64,000 nt of DNA, taken from Gammaproteobacteria bacterium. Lineage in GTDB: Bacteria; Pseudomonadota; Gammaproteobacteria; Burkholderiales; Burkholderiaceae_C. Both the position numbers and the translations under genes were made by a program. The notes under the pieces were generated by a model. That model saw nothing but the letters and a program-made list of their open reading frames with translations. It was not told where the DNA came from and made no database searches. The stretch covers positions 1 to 64,000 of the forward strand of contig JANYHL010000057.1 of assembly GCA_025359085.1 (NCBI GenBank). Reading direction: 5' to 3'. Shown here piece by piece: positions 42,697-51,915 of the stretch (position 1 is its first letter; every line of letters begins with the position of its first letter).

Positions 42697-43461
42697 CTAC
42701 AGCAGCGCGTCGTGCAAGGCCACATATTCCTGTGTGAGCTTGTGGCTCGGTTCCAGAAAGATCATCGGCCGGGACTGCTCGTGCGACTCTCGAATCTTGA
42801 CCGAGGAACTCAGGTAGGGCTGCAACACCGGCAGGCCTTCGTCAATCAGCGCCTGCACCAGGCGCTGCGGCAGGTTGGCGCGCGGCTGAAACTGGTTGAC
42901 GATGATGCCCTCGACCTGCAGGTCGGCATTGTGGTCGGCCTTGATCTCCTGCACGTTCTCCAGCAGCGTGTAAAGCGCCCGGCGCGAAAAATCGTCGCAA
43001 TCAAATGGAATCAGGCAGCCCTGCGCCGCCGTCAGGGCCGAGCGGGTGTAGAAGTTGAGCGCTGGTGGCGTGTCGATGTAGATCTGGTCGTAATCAGCGG
43101 CCAAAGCGACAAGCGCGTCGCGCAACTTGTAAATCTTGTGGCGCGATTCGAGCTTGCCATGCAGTTCATCGAGCAGCGCGTGCGAGGGCATCAGGTCCAG
43201 TCCCTCCCAGCGGGTGTTGACGATGAAATCGCCCGGCGGCTTGTCGCGGATGGTGAACTTCAGGCTTTGCTCAAAGAACTCGGCCACGTTGGGTTGCTTG
43301 GCGGTGGCCTCATCGCCGAGCAGGTAGCGGGTCGAGTTGCCCTGCGAGTCGAGGTCGATCACCAAAGTGCGCAAGCCCTGCCAGGCACTGATGGCCGCCA
43401 GATTGCAGGTGATGGTGGACTTGCCGACGCCCCCTTTTTGGTTGAACACGACATGCTGCAT
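42697..43461 (-). CDS. ParA-family ATPase
   Basis: This 254-residue protein starts MQHVVFNQKGGVGKSTITCNLAAISAWQGLRTLVIDLDSQGNST, with the deviant Walker A KGGVGKST and the Walker B-type YIDTPP. ParA-like proteins position DNA or protein cargoes. No parB or parS-like partner is adjacent, so this is probably an orphan ParA (MinD/ParA-type) with a chromosomal role. It lies 45 bases upstream of the comM stop codon, with comM on the same strand. Confidence 0.9.
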   Translation of the reverse strand: MQHVVFNQKGGVGKSTITCNLAAISAWQGLRTLVIDLDSQGNSTRYLLGDEATAKQPNVAEFFEQSLKFTIRDKPPGDFIVNTRWEGLDLMPSHALLDELHGKLESRHKIYKLRDALVALAADYDQIYIDTPPALNFYTRSALTAAQGCLIPFDCDDFSRRALYTLLENVQEIKADHNADLQVEGIIVNQFQPRANLPQRLVQALIDEGLPVLQPYLSSSVKIRESHEQSRPMIFLEPSHKLTQEYVALHDALL

Positions 43462-43506
43462 AACAAGCGCCCGTTTGAGTTGTGATGACGCCTAGTTTAA
43501 GACCTG

Positions 43507-45042
43507 CTAAGCCGAACGCAGCGCCCGGCGGTACTGCATCGCCTCGGCTACATGCGTCACCTGGGTGGTGCGGGCAGCGGCCAGGTCGGCGATGGTACGC
43601 GCCACTTTCAGGGCCCGGTGCGTACTGCGTGCCGACCAGCCCAGGCGGGCCGCGGCCATGTTGAGAAACTGGGCGGCAGCCTCGTCGAGCAACAAGTGGT
43701 GGTCTATTTCCTGGCCCTGCAGCGCCTGATTGGCCTTGCCTTGGCGCGCCATGGCGCGCTCGCGCGCCGCGGTGCAGCGGGCGCGGATGTCGGCGGTGGC
43801 CTCGCCCGCGCTCGCCTGCAGCAACTCCGCCGCCGGCAAGGCCGGTACCTCCACATGCAGGTCAATCCGATCCACCAGCGGGCCGCTCAGCTTGCTCTGG
43901 TAGCGCGCCACCTGGTCCGGCGTGCAACGGCAGACCTTTTGCGCCGAGCCGAGGTAGCCGCAGGGGCAGGGATTCATGGCGCCAATCAATTGAAAACGGG
44001 CCGGAAATTCGGCGCGTCGGGCCGCGCGTGAAATCGTGATGACACCCGACTCCAGCGGCTCGCGCAGCGCCTCCAGCGCCGCGCGCGGGAACTCAGGCAA
44101 TTCATCCAGAAACAGCACACCATGATGCGCCAGTGAAATCTCGCCGGGCCGCGGTGGCGAGCCGCCCCCCACCAGCGCCACGGCACTGGCGGTGTGGTGC
44201 GGGCTGCAGGTGGGCCGCTGCGCCCAGCGCTCCAGCGAGAAGCGCCCGCCCAAACTGGCCACGGCCGCGCTTTGCAGCGCCTCCTCGGTCGTCATGGCCG
44301 GCAGCAGGCCGGCAAAGCGTTGCGCCAGCATCGACTTGCCCGAGCCCGGTGGCCCCATCAGCAGCAGACTGTGCCCGCCCGCTGCTGCAATCTCCAGCGC
44401 GCGTTTGGCGCCCAGTTGACCCTTGACATCGGCCAGATCCAGGTATCGGACAACCTCGCCCTGGGGTGCGGCCCGGACGCGCGACCAGCCGGGCGCGGGC
44501 CCTGCTGGTGGCGTCTGGGCGTCTTGCGGTAAAAAATGCTGCACCACGTCGAGCAGATGGCGTGCGCTATAGACCTGCGCATCCGGCACCAGCGCGGCTT
44601 CTTCGGCGCTGCCCGGCGGCAACACCAGTTGCGTCACCACCCCGCTGGCGTGCAAAGCCAGGCTCATGGCCAGGGCGCCGCGCACCGGGCGCAGCTCGCC
44701 CGACAGCGACAACTCGCCGGCAAACTCATAGCCGGCCAGCCGCGCCGCGTCGATCTGGCCACTGGCGGCCAGAATGCCCAGTGCAATCGGCAGATCAAAA
44801 CGACCGGAGTCTTTCGGCAGGTCAGCGGGCGCCAGATTGACCGTGATGCGCTTGTTGTTCGGAAACTCCAGCCCCGAGTTTTGAATCGCCGAACGCACCC
44901 GCTCGCGCGCCTCTTTCACCTCGACATCGGCCAGACCGACCAGCGTGAAGCTGGGCAGGCCATTGGCCAGATGCACTTCCACGGTCACCGCCGCGGCCTC
45001 CAGGCCAAGCAGGGTACGGCTTTGCACCAAAGATAAACTCAT
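43507..45042 (-). CDS. comM: Mg-chelatase-like AAA+ ATPase ComM
   Basis: This protein of about 511 residues starts MSLSLVQSRTLLGLEAAAVTVEVHLANGLPSFTLVGLADVEVKEARERVRSAIQN, the Lon-substrate-like N-domain typical of ComM/YifB. The ATPase has GPPGSGKSMLAQRF (Walker A) and GVLFLDELPEF (Walker B), then MNPCPCGY and the C-terminal zinc-like and helical parts. ComM is a branch-migration helicase used in natural transformation. The track ORF starts 92 codons too early, through an intergenic region. Gene order with the ParA is not conserved to my knowledge. Confidence 0.93.
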   Translation of the reverse strand: MSLSLVQSRTLLGLEAAAVTVEVHLANGLPSFTLVGLADVEVKEARERVRSAIQNSGLEFPNNKRITVNLAPADLPKDSGRFDLPIALGILAASGQIDAARLAGYEFAGELSLSGELRPVRGALAMSLALHASGVVTQLVLPPGSAEEAALVPDAQVYSARHLLDVVQHFLPQDAQTPPAGPAPGWSRVRAAPQGEVVRYLDLADVKGQLGAKRALEIAAAGGHSLLLMGPPGSGKSMLAQRFAGLLPAMTTEEALQSAAVASLGGRFSLERWAQRPTCSPHHTASAVALVGGGSPPRPGEISLAHHGVLFLDELPEFPRAALEALREPLESGVITISRAARRAEFPARFQLIGAMNPCPCGYLGSAQKVCRCTPDQVARYQSKLSGPLVDRIDLHVEVPALPAAELLQASAGEATADIRARCTAARERAMARQGKANQALQGQEIDHHLLLDEAAAQFLNMAAARLGWSARSTHRALKVARTIADLAAARTTQVTHVAEAMQYRRALRSA

Positions 45043-45095
45043 CCGGATTCCTTCCCAAAAGGGTGCGCCAAAGTTTGTTGAGCGCTCACCCATGC

Positions 45096-45110
45096 GCACC
45101 AAGGCAGTGC
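45096..45110. promoter_or_regulatory. Possible NtrC-like site upstream of torF-glnK-amt
   Basis: GCACCAAGGCAGTGC resembles the NtrC palindrome (TGCACCA...TGGTGCA) in its two halves GCACCA and AGTGC. It lies about 95 bases before the sigma-54-type promoter, a normal distance for an enhancer site. The match is partial, so this is only a suggestion. Confidence 0.35.
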
Positions 45111-45190
45111 CACCTGTTTTTTTATACAGATATCTTAACGCAGCCGCGACGAACCGGTTTACGGGGGCAGCACCGCAGACAAGCGGAAGT

Positions 45191-45206
45191 TGGCACGGAC
45201 CGTGCA
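45191..45206 (+). promoter_or_regulatory. Sigma-54-type promoter for torF-glnK-amt
   Basis: TGGCACGGACCGTGCA follows the consensus TGGCACG-N4-TTGC(A/T), with GTGC in place of TTGC and the GG/GC spacing kept. It is 36 bases before the torF start codon. Such promoters need an activator (NtrC) and are the rule before glnK-amtB operons, so nitrogen limitation should switch on this operon. Confidence 0.75.
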
Positions 45207-45241
45207 TAGAGATCTCATCCCTTAACTCTCTGGAGCACTTT

Positions 45242-46150
45242 ATGAAGCTGAAAAGAAACAATGCCCTCATCCTGAGCACACTGCTTGTCAGCGCCGCCGC
45301 GATAGCGCAAACCGCCACACCTGCGCCGGCCGCCGCAGCCGCGCCTGCGTCACCTTTGACGGAAAACCTCGGACTGGTAAGTCAATACGTGTTTCGTGGT
45401 TTGACCCAAACCAACGGCCAACCTGCGTTTCAGGGCGGCCTGGATTATGCCCATCCGTCAGGCTTTTATGTCGGTACTTGGCTCTCAAATATTAGTTGGT
45501 TCACCGACCAGAATGCCGGCGTCAAGAGCGCGCCGGTGGCGCTTTCTTCCCCGGCCAGCGTCGGCGCTCCCTACACGCCCGGGGCAAGCAACGCGGCCAG
45601 TTTGGAATGGGATATGTACGGTGGCTACAAAAATACATTCGCCACTGACTGGAACTACGATGTCGGCATCATCCAGTACTACTATCCGGGCCGCTATGAC
45701 AGCGTTGGCGCATACCGGCAGCCCAACACGACGGAGGTTTATGGCGCAATCGGCTACAAGTGGTTAAGTCTGAAATATTCCAAGGCAATCAGCTCCTATA
45801 CCTTTGGTGTCAATGAAAGCAAAGGGGCGGACTACATCGATTTGTCGGCGGCAGTGCCCTTGGGCGAAAGCGGCGTGAGTTTGCAAGCCCATGTTGGCCA
45901 CCAGCGCTATCCGGGCAATCCCAATGTCGGCTACTGGGGTGGCTCCGGCGGCAACAACAGCTACTTCGACTACACGGACTACAAACTGGGGCTGACCAAG
46001 GAATACCAAGGTTTCAATTTTGGCCTCGCCTGGACCTATGCGGACACCAAAGATACCGCGCCGGACAACGACACGACCACCTACATGAACGCATTTGGCA
46101 AGAACATTGGAGGTAATCGAGTGGCCTTGTCAGTGACCAAGACCTTTTGA
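45242..46150 (+). CDS. TorF-family putative porin
   Basis: This protein of about 302 residues has a signal peptide (MKLKRNNALILSTLLVSAAAIAQ), an alanine/proline-rich stretch, then an outer-membrane beta-barrel pattern of the TorF family: TENLGLVSQYVFRGLTQTNGQPAFQGGLDYAHPSGFYVGTWLSNISWF and a final VALSVTKTF. It probably forms an outer-membrane channel. The start at 45242 follows GGAGCACTTT and the track ORF starts 99 codons too early. It precedes glnK by 54 bp, suggesting a role in ammonium or nitrogen compound entry. Confidence 0.88.
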   Translation: MKLKRNNALILSTLLVSAAAIAQTATPAPAAAAAPASPLTENLGLVSQYVFRGLTQTNGQPAFQGGLDYAHPSGFYVGTWLSNISWFTDQNAGVKSAPVALSSPASVGAPYTPGASNAASLEWDMYGGYKNTFATDWNYDVGIIQYYYPGRYDSVGAYRQPNTTEVYGAIGYKWLSLKYSKAISSYTFGVNESKGADYIDLSAAVPLGESGVSLQAHVGHQRYPGNPNVGYWGGSGGNNSYFDYTDYKLGLTKEYQGFNFGLAWTYADTKDTAPDNDTTTYMNAFGKNIGGNRVALSVTKTF

Positions 46151-46162
46151 GCCGAAAAGTAA

Positions 46163-46543
<381 letters not shown>

Positions 46544-46585
46544 GCGCTGCCAGCACCTCACACCCCACCTGATGAGAGAACTACC

Positions 46586-48136
46586 ATGAAAAAATTACTT
46601 GCCTCCCTCACCCTGGGCTTCTGCCTGTTGGCCGGCAGCACCGCCGCACTGGCACAAACCCCGGCTGCCGAGCCCGCAGCGGCTCCCATCGCCGCCGCCT
46701 CGGCGGATGTCAAGCCCGCTGACACGGCGGCACCGGCTGCTGGGGCCGTCGCTGCCGCAGCCACGCCGGCCGCCGCAGCGGCCGTTGCCGCCCCGGCCCC
46801 GATGCCCAACAAGGGCGACACCGCCTGGATGATGGTCTCCACCTTGCTGGTGATCCTGATGACGGTGCCGGGTCTGGCGCTGTTTTACGGCGGGCTGGTG
46901 CGCTCTAAAAACATGCTGTCGGTGCTGATGCAGGTGCTGGTGACGTTCTCGCTGATCGTCGTGTTGTGGTTCATCTATGGCTACAGCCTGGCGTTCACCG
47001 AGGGCAACGCCTTCGTCGGCGGCTTTGACCGGCTGTTCATGAAAGGCATCTGGGACAACGTGGCGGGCACCTTTGCCAACGCGGCTACATTCAGCAAGGG
47101 GGTGGTGATTCCCGAGATCGTGTTTGCCGCTTTCCAGGCTACTTTTGCCGGTATCACTTGCACCCTGATCGTCGGCGCCTTTGCCGAACGCATGAAGTTC
47201 TCGGCCGTGCTGATGTTCTCGGCGCTTTGGTTCACCTTCAGCTACGCCCCGATCGCCCACATGGTGTGGTTCTGGATGGGTCCTGACGCCTATGGCACCA
47301 AGGAGGTGGTGGACGCGATGAACGCCAAAGCCGGCTACGTCTGGCAATCGGGCGCGCTTGACTTTGCGGGTGGCACGGTGGTGCACATCAACGCGGCGGT
47401 GGCCGGTTTGGTCGGCGCCTTCATGGTCGGCAAACGCATTGGCTACGGCAAGGAATCCATGGCCCCGCACAGCCTGACCTTGACCATGGTGGGCGCCTCC
47501 CTGCTGTGGGTCGGTTGGTTCGGCTTCAATGCCGGCTCGGCCCTGGAAGCCAACGGCTTTGCCGCGCTGGCTTTCATCAACACCTTCGGCGCCACGGCGG
47601 CCGCGGTGCTGGCCTGGTCTGTGGGCGAAGCGTTGATGCGCGGCAAGGCCTCCATTCTGGGGGCGGCCTCGGGCGCGGTGGCGGGCCTGGTCGCCATCAC
47701 ACCGGCCGCTGGCAATGTGGGCGTCGGCGGTGCCCTGGTGATTGGCACGGTGGCCGGCTTTGCCTGCCTGTGGGGTGTCAATGGCCTGAAGAAACTGCTC
47801 GGTGCCGATGACTCACTCGATGTGTTTGGCGTGCACGGTGTCGGCGGTGTCGTCGGTGCGCTGCTGACCGGCGTCTTCAACTCGCCCGCCCTGGGTGGGC
47901 CCGGCTATGTGGCCGACTGGGTCACCGCCACCATGGTGACCAGTGCCGACTACTCGATTGCAGCGCAGGTCTGGATTCAGGCCAAGGCGGTGTTGACCAC
48001 CATCGTCTGGTCGGGCGTGGTGTCCCTCGTTGCCTACAAGATCGTTGACCTGACCATCGGTCTGCGGGTGAGCGAAGAAGACGAGCGCGAAGGCCTCGAC
48101 ATTACCTCGCACGGCGAGACCGCTTACAGCCGCTGA
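46586..48136 (+). CDS. amtB: Ammonium transporter
   Basis: This 516-residue protein has a signal peptide (MKKLLASLTLGFCLLAGSTAALAQ), an unusually long alanine/proline-rich linker (about residues 25-75), then eleven hydrophobic segments of the Amt/Rh family. Conserved parts include GLALFYGGLVRSKNMLSVLMQ, DFAGGTVVHINAAVAGLVGAFMVGKRIGYG (pore histidine in VHI), and FGVHGVGGVVGALLTG (the second pore histidine). GlnK, encoded immediately upstream, gates it. A terminator follows. Confidence 0.95.
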   Translation: MKKLLASLTLGFCLLAGSTAALAQTPAAEPAAAPIAAASADVKPADTAAPAAGAVAAAATPAAAAAVAAPAPMPNKGDTAWMMVSTLLVILMTVPGLALFYGGLVRSKNMLSVLMQVLVTFSLIVVLWFIYGYSLAFTEGNAFVGGFDRLFMKGIWDNVAGTFANAATFSKGVVIPEIVFAAFQATFAGITCTLIVGAFAERMKFSAVLMFSALWFTFSYAPIAHMVWFWMGPDAYGTKEVVDAMNAKAGYVWQSGALDFAGGTVVHINAAVAGLVGAFMVGKRIGYGKESMAPHSLTLTMVGASLLWVGWFGFNAGSALEANGFAALAFINTFGATAAAVLAWSVGEALMRGKASILGAASGAVAGLVAITPAAGNVGVGGALVIGTVAGFACLWGVNGLKKLLGADDSLDVFGVHGVGGVVGALLTGVFNSPALGGPGYVADWVTATMVTSADYSIAAQVWIQAKAVLTTIVWSGVVSLVAYKIVDLTIGLRVSEEDEREGLDITSHGETAYSR

Positions 48137-48151
48137 ACCGGATCGCGCAGC

Positions 48152-48186
48152 AAGCCCCCCGAGCCAGCGGCTCGGGGGGCTTTTTT
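48152..48186 (+). terminator. Rho-independent terminator after amtB
   Basis: AAGCCCCCCGAGCC AGC GGCTCGGGGGGCTTTTTT: a long GC stem (AGCCCCCCGAGCC/GGCTCGGGGGGCT) followed by six T. It starts 16 bases after the amtB stop. Confidence 0.95.
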
Positions 48187-48325
48187 GCATGGTTGATGGG
48201 CGTTTTCTGGCGTTACGACTAAGATTCAGGACCGGCAGCGCTTCTTCATCCAGGGGAACTCTGCAACGCAGGGCACAATCTCCGCTCTGACGACAGCGCT
48301 GAAAATGGAGAGCGAGCAGGGTCTT

Positions 48326-49279
48326 ATGGGCTTAATCAAGAGCAACTGGCAAACCATCACCCCCCAACCCTGCCTGCTGGGCGAATCGCCGTTTTGGCAT
48401 CCGCACGAGCAACGGCTGTACTGGGTCGATACTGCGGGCCGCAAGATCCTGCGCACCCAGCCCGGCCAGGACGTGATTGAGACCTGGGCCATGCCGAGCG
48501 AGCCTGGCTGCATCGCCCCGGCCGCCAACGGCGGCTTGGTGCTGGCGCTGCGCCACGGTGTGTTTCGCGCGCGCGAATGGGGTGGGCCGCTGCAATCCAT
48601 CGCCACGCTCGATTACAACCCGACGCAAATGCGCGCCAATGATGGCAAGTGTGATGCGTTCGGACGTTTCTGGATTGGCACGCTGGACGAAACGCGGGTG
48701 GCGCGCAATGCCGCGCTCTATTCGATGGATTGCCGCGCGGGTGCCACGCCGCAGATCGAGCGCCAGCTCGATCAAACCGTGTTGCCCGCCAGCACCGCCA
48801 ACGGCCTGGCCTGGAGCCCGGATGACCGCACTCTGTACTGGGCCGACACCCCCAGCCACACGATTCACGCTTGGGACTACGACCTGAGCCGCAATCGCCT
48901 GACGGGGCAGCGCACTTTCGCTCAGTTCGCGCCCAAGCCACCGGGCTGGCAGTTTGACCGGGCCGACGACAACGCGGGCTACCTGGGCCGCCCGGATGGC
49001 GCGGCCGTCGATGTGCAGGGCAACTACTGGGTCGCCATGTACGAGGGGCGGCGCGTCTGCCAGCTGGCGAGCGACGGCACGTTGTTGGCCGAATTTGTCA
49101 CACCAGCGCAATGCCCGACCATGCCCTGCTTTGGCGGCGAGGACTTGCAGACGCTGTATCTCACCACGGCGCGCCAGGGCCGCAGCGCGGCCGAGCTGGC
49201 CCACTTGCCCGAGTCGGGCTGCGTGCTGGCCATGCGCGTCCCGGTGCCGGGCCTGCCGGTCAACTTCTTCGTCGATTAA
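48326..49279 (+). CDS. SMP-30/gluconolactonase-family lactonase
   Basis: This protein of about 317 residues is a six-bladed propeller of the SMP-30/gluconolactonase family: LGESPFWHPHEQRLYWVDTAGRKILR, NDGKCDAFGRFWIGTLDE, TVLPASTANGLAWSPDDRTLYWADTPSHTIHAWDYD and DGAAVDVQGNYWVAMYEGRRV. The glutamate and aspartate metal ligands of the family (GESP, N-D pairs) are present. It hydrolyses sugar-acid lactones. The start MGLIKSN at 48326 replaces the track start, seven codons upstream. It lies 52 bp before glcE. Confidence 0.9.
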   Translation: MGLIKSNWQTITPQPCLLGESPFWHPHEQRLYWVDTAGRKILRTQPGQDVIETWAMPSEPGCIAPAANGGLVLALRHGVFRAREWGGPLQSIATLDYNPTQMRANDGKCDAFGRFWIGTLDETRVARNAALYSMDCRAGATPQIERQLDQTVLPASTANGLAWSPDDRTLYWADTPSHTIHAWDYDLSRNRLTGQRTFAQFAPKPPGWQFDRADDNAGYLGRPDGAAVDVQGNYWVAMYEGRRVCQLASDGTLLAEFVTPAQCPTMPCFGGEDLQTLYLTTARQGRSAAELAHLPESGCVLAMRVPVPGLPVNFFVD

Positions 49280-49331
49280 GCGTTACCCTTAGCGTCATTG
49301 CCCACCCCGCCACTCTTCAAGCCCGCACCCC

Positions 49332-50507
49332 ATGGACTCACTACTGCATCAGATCACAGAGCGCGTTCGCGCCGCCGCTGCCGAGCGCACCCCGCTGCGC
49401 CTGCGCGCGGGCGGCAGCAAAGACTTCTACGGCCAGGCACTGCACGGCGAGTTGCTCGACCTCAGTGGTTTGGCCGGCATCCTCAGTTACGAGCCCAGCG
49501 AACTGGTGGTGACCGTGCGCGCGGGCACGCCGCTGGGCGAACTGGAAACCGCGCTGGCGCAACAAGGCCAGTGCCTGGCTTTTGAGCCGCCGCGCTTTGC
49601 CGGGGCCGGGGCCAGCACCGCCGGCGCCACCGTGGGCGGCATGGTGGCGGCCGGCCTGAGCGGCCCGGCCCGGGCCAGCGTCGGTGGCGTGCGCGACTAT
49701 GTGCTGGGCGTCAAGCTGCTCAACGGACGCGCCGAGTTGCTGACTTTTGGCGGCCAGGTGATCAAAAACGTGGCCGGCTATGACGTCTCGCGCCTGATGG
49801 TGGGCGCCCTGGGAACACTGGGTGTGCTGACCGAAATTTCACTCAAGGTGCTGCCGCTGGCGCCGGCCGAGGTGACCTTGATGGCCAGCAACATCACGCA
49901 GCCCGCCGCCCTGGCTTTGCTGCAGCGCTGGGGCGGCCAGCCGCTGCCTTTGAATGCCAGCTGCTGGGTGCGAGACGACAGCGTCAGCCCGGCGCGTGAC
50001 ACCTTGTTTGTGCGCCTGCGCGGCGCGGCCGCTGCGGTGGCGGCGGCAGCGCCGCGCCTGCTGGCGGACTTGCAAGCCGCCGGTGGCGATGCCGCGCGTC
50101 TGGACAACGCGCAGGCCGGTCCCGACTGGGACGCCTGTCGTGATCAAACCCTGCCGTTCTTCACACCGCGCGCGCCCGACCTGGGCCTGTGGCGCCTGTC
50201 GCTTCCCGCCACCGCGCCTGCGCTGGCCTTGCCGTATGCGCCCTTGATCGAGTGGCATGGCGGCCTGCGCTGGTTGTGGGCACCCCTGGCGGCGCAAACG
50301 CAATTGCGCCAAGCGGCGACCGAGGCGGGAGGCAATGCTACTCTTTTCAGAGCACCTCAAGAAGGTAACACGGGGGCTAGCGCCCGTTTTCATCCCTTGA
50401 GTCCGGTGCTGGTGCAGATTCACCAGCGCTTGCAGGCCGAGTTTGACCCGGCTGGTATCTTCAACCCTGGCCGGATGTACCCCGATGCAAACCCAACTCG
50501 CCCCTGA
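49332..50507 (+). CDS. glcE: Glycolate oxidase FAD-binding subunit GlcE, with inserted repeat-derived segment
   Basis: This 391-residue FAD-binding subunit (LRLRAGGSKDFYGQALHGELLDLSGLAGILSYEPSELVVTVRAGTPLGELE) is part of glycolate oxidase. Near the C-terminus it has a segment ATLFRAPQEGNTGASARFHPLSP where I expect ATLFRGGDRS..FHPLSP. DNA for that extra stretch (50337..50392) matches the dispersed repeat family, so a repeat copy seems to be inserted in frame. glcF follows with a 23-base overlap. No glcD gene precedes it in this window, which is unusual. Confidence 0.9.
   Translation: MDSLLHQITERVRAAAAERTPLRLRAGGSKDFYGQALHGELLDLSGLAGILSYEPSELVVTVRAGTPLGELETALAQQGQCLAFEPPRFAGAGASTAGATVGGMVAAGLSGPARASVGGVRDYVLGVKLLNGRAELLTFGGQVIKNVAGYDVSRLMVGALGTLGVLTEISLKVLPLAPAEVTLMASNITQPAALALLQRWGGQPLPLNASCWVRDDSVSPARDTLFVRLRGAAAAVAAAAPRLLADLQAAGGDAARLDNAQAGPDWDACRDQTLPFFTPRAPDLGLWRLSLPATAPALALPYAPLIEWHGGLRWLWAPLAAQTQLRQAATEAGGNATLFRAPQEGNTGASARFHPLSPVLVQIHQRLQAEFDPAGIFNPGRMYPDANPTRP
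50337..50392 (+). repeat. Dispersed repeat copy 8, inside glcE coding sequence
   Basis: GCTACTCTTTTCAGAGCACC...GGTAACACGGGGGCTAGCGCCCGTTTTC: the GGGGGCTAGCGCCCGTTTT part and a GCTACT left part match the family. It reads in frame as part of glcE. Weaker than the intergenic copies. Confidence 0.55.
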
Positions 50508-51753
50508 ATACCAAGGCACGCCCGACGGCCTGGCCGCCGAAGCGATCCTGCGCAAGTGCGTGCACTGCGGTTTTTGCACCGCGACCTGCCCGACCTACCA
50601 GTTGCTCGGCGATGAACTCGACGGCCCGCGCGGGCGCATCTACCTGATCAAGCAGGTGCTCGAAGGCGCCACGCCGACGCGCAAAACCCAGCTCCACCTG
50701 GACCGCTGCCTAACCTGCCGTTCGTGCGAAAGCACCTGCCCGAGCGGCGTGCAATACGGCCAGCTGCTCGACATCGGACGCAAGCTGGTCGATGCCCAAG
50801 TGCCGCGCCCGGCCGGTGAGCGTGCCCTGCGCTGGGCGCTGAAAGAAGGCCTGCCATCACCGCTGTTCGCCCCCGCCATGGCGCTGGGGCAGCTGGTGCG
50901 CCCCTTGTTGCCCGCCGCCCTGCAAGCCAAGGTGCCCGCCAAACAAAACGCGGGTGCCTGGCCGACGCGCGGCCACGCGCGCCAGGTGCTGCTGCTGGCG
51001 GGTTGTGTGCAACCGGCCATGGCGCCCAACATCAACAACGCCACCGCCCGCGTGTTCGATGCGGCCGGTGTCCAATGCGTGATCGCGCCAAAAGCCGCTT
51101 GCTGTGGGGCGGTCAAATTTCACCTGAACGACCAGGACGGTGGCAAGGCCGAGATGCGCGCCAATATCGACGCCTGGTGGCCGTATCTGGACGGCCACAA
51201 CGGCCAGGCCGGGGTAGAGGCGATCCTGATGAATGTGTCGGGCTGTGGCGCCACGGTCAAAGAATACGGCCACATCCTGCGCGACGACCCGGCCTATGCG
51301 GCGAAGGCCGCCCGCATCAGCGCCCTGACGCAGGACGTGAGCGAATGGCTGCCCGAGCTGAGCGAAAAATTGCGCCGTCAAGTCTCCCCGCAAGCTGCCC
51401 AGCAGGCCGGCGCCCTGGCGTTTCATCCGCCCTGCACGCTGCAGCATGGCCAGCAGCTGCGCGGCGGCGTTGAGCGTTACCTCGGTGAGCTGGGCTTCAA
51501 CATCAAAGTCACCGGCTTCGAGGCGCACCTGTGCTGTGGCTCGGCCGGTACTTATTCGGTGCTGAACCCGGATTTGTCCCATCAGTTGCTTGAGCGCAAG
51601 CTCGGCCACCTGAACACCACCTTTGGCGCGGCACCCCCGGATGTGATCGTCTCGGCCAACATCGGCTGCATCACGCACCTGCAAAGCGGCACCGCTCTGC
51701 CGGTGCGCCACTGGATCGAAGTGCTGGACCAGGCGCTGCATGACGCACCCTGA
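50485..51753 (+). CDS. glcF: Glycolate oxidase iron-sulfur subunit GlcF
   Basis: This protein of about 422 residues has two 4Fe-4S motifs at the N-terminus (CVHCGFCTATCPTYQ; CLTCRSCESTCPSGV) and two CCG/cysteine-rich domains later (AACCGAVKFHLND; LCCGSAGTYSV). It passes electrons from the flavin subunits to the membrane. The start MQTQLAPEY at 50485 is inside the end of glcE, a normal overlap. Confidence 0.93.
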   Translation: MQTQLAPEYQGTPDGLAAEAILRKCVHCGFCTATCPTYQLLGDELDGPRGRIYLIKQVLEGATPTRKTQLHLDRCLTCRSCESTCPSGVQYGQLLDIGRKLVDAQVPRPAGERALRWALKEGLPSPLFAPAMALGQLVRPLLPAALQAKVPAKQNAGAWPTRGHARQVLLLAGCVQPAMAPNINNATARVFDAAGVQCVIAPKAACCGAVKFHLNDQDGGKAEMRANIDAWWPYLDGHNGQAGVEAILMNVSGCGATVKEYGHILRDDPAYAAKAARISALTQDVSEWLPELSEKLRRQVSPQAAQQAGALAFHPPCTLQHGQQLRGGVERYLGELGFNIKVTGFEAHLCCGSAGTYSVLNPDLSHQLLERKLGHLNTTFGAAPPDVIVSANIGCITHLQSGTALPVRHWIEVLDQALHDAP

Positions 51754-51757
51754 ACAA

Positions 51758-51825
51758 GCTATAAAATATATAGCTGCTTACGCAGATACTACGCGGGTTA
51801 GAGCCCTATTTCTTTAAATTTTCAG
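51758..51825 (+). repeat. Dispersed GCTAT/GCGGGTTAGAGCC repeat, copy 6
   Basis: Plus strand AGCTATAAAATATATAGCTGCTTACGC, spacer, TACGCGGGTTAGAGCCCTATTTCTTTAAATTTTCAGC. A clear copy, between glcF and argB. Confidence 0.85.
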
Positions 51826-51915
51826 CAAAGACAGCAGGCGTAGCGAGCAGGCCGCAGGCCACCCAGCGCTGGGGTCGGCGCGGGCCCGGCAGGGTCGCCT
51901 TGCGACTCGCTTTTG

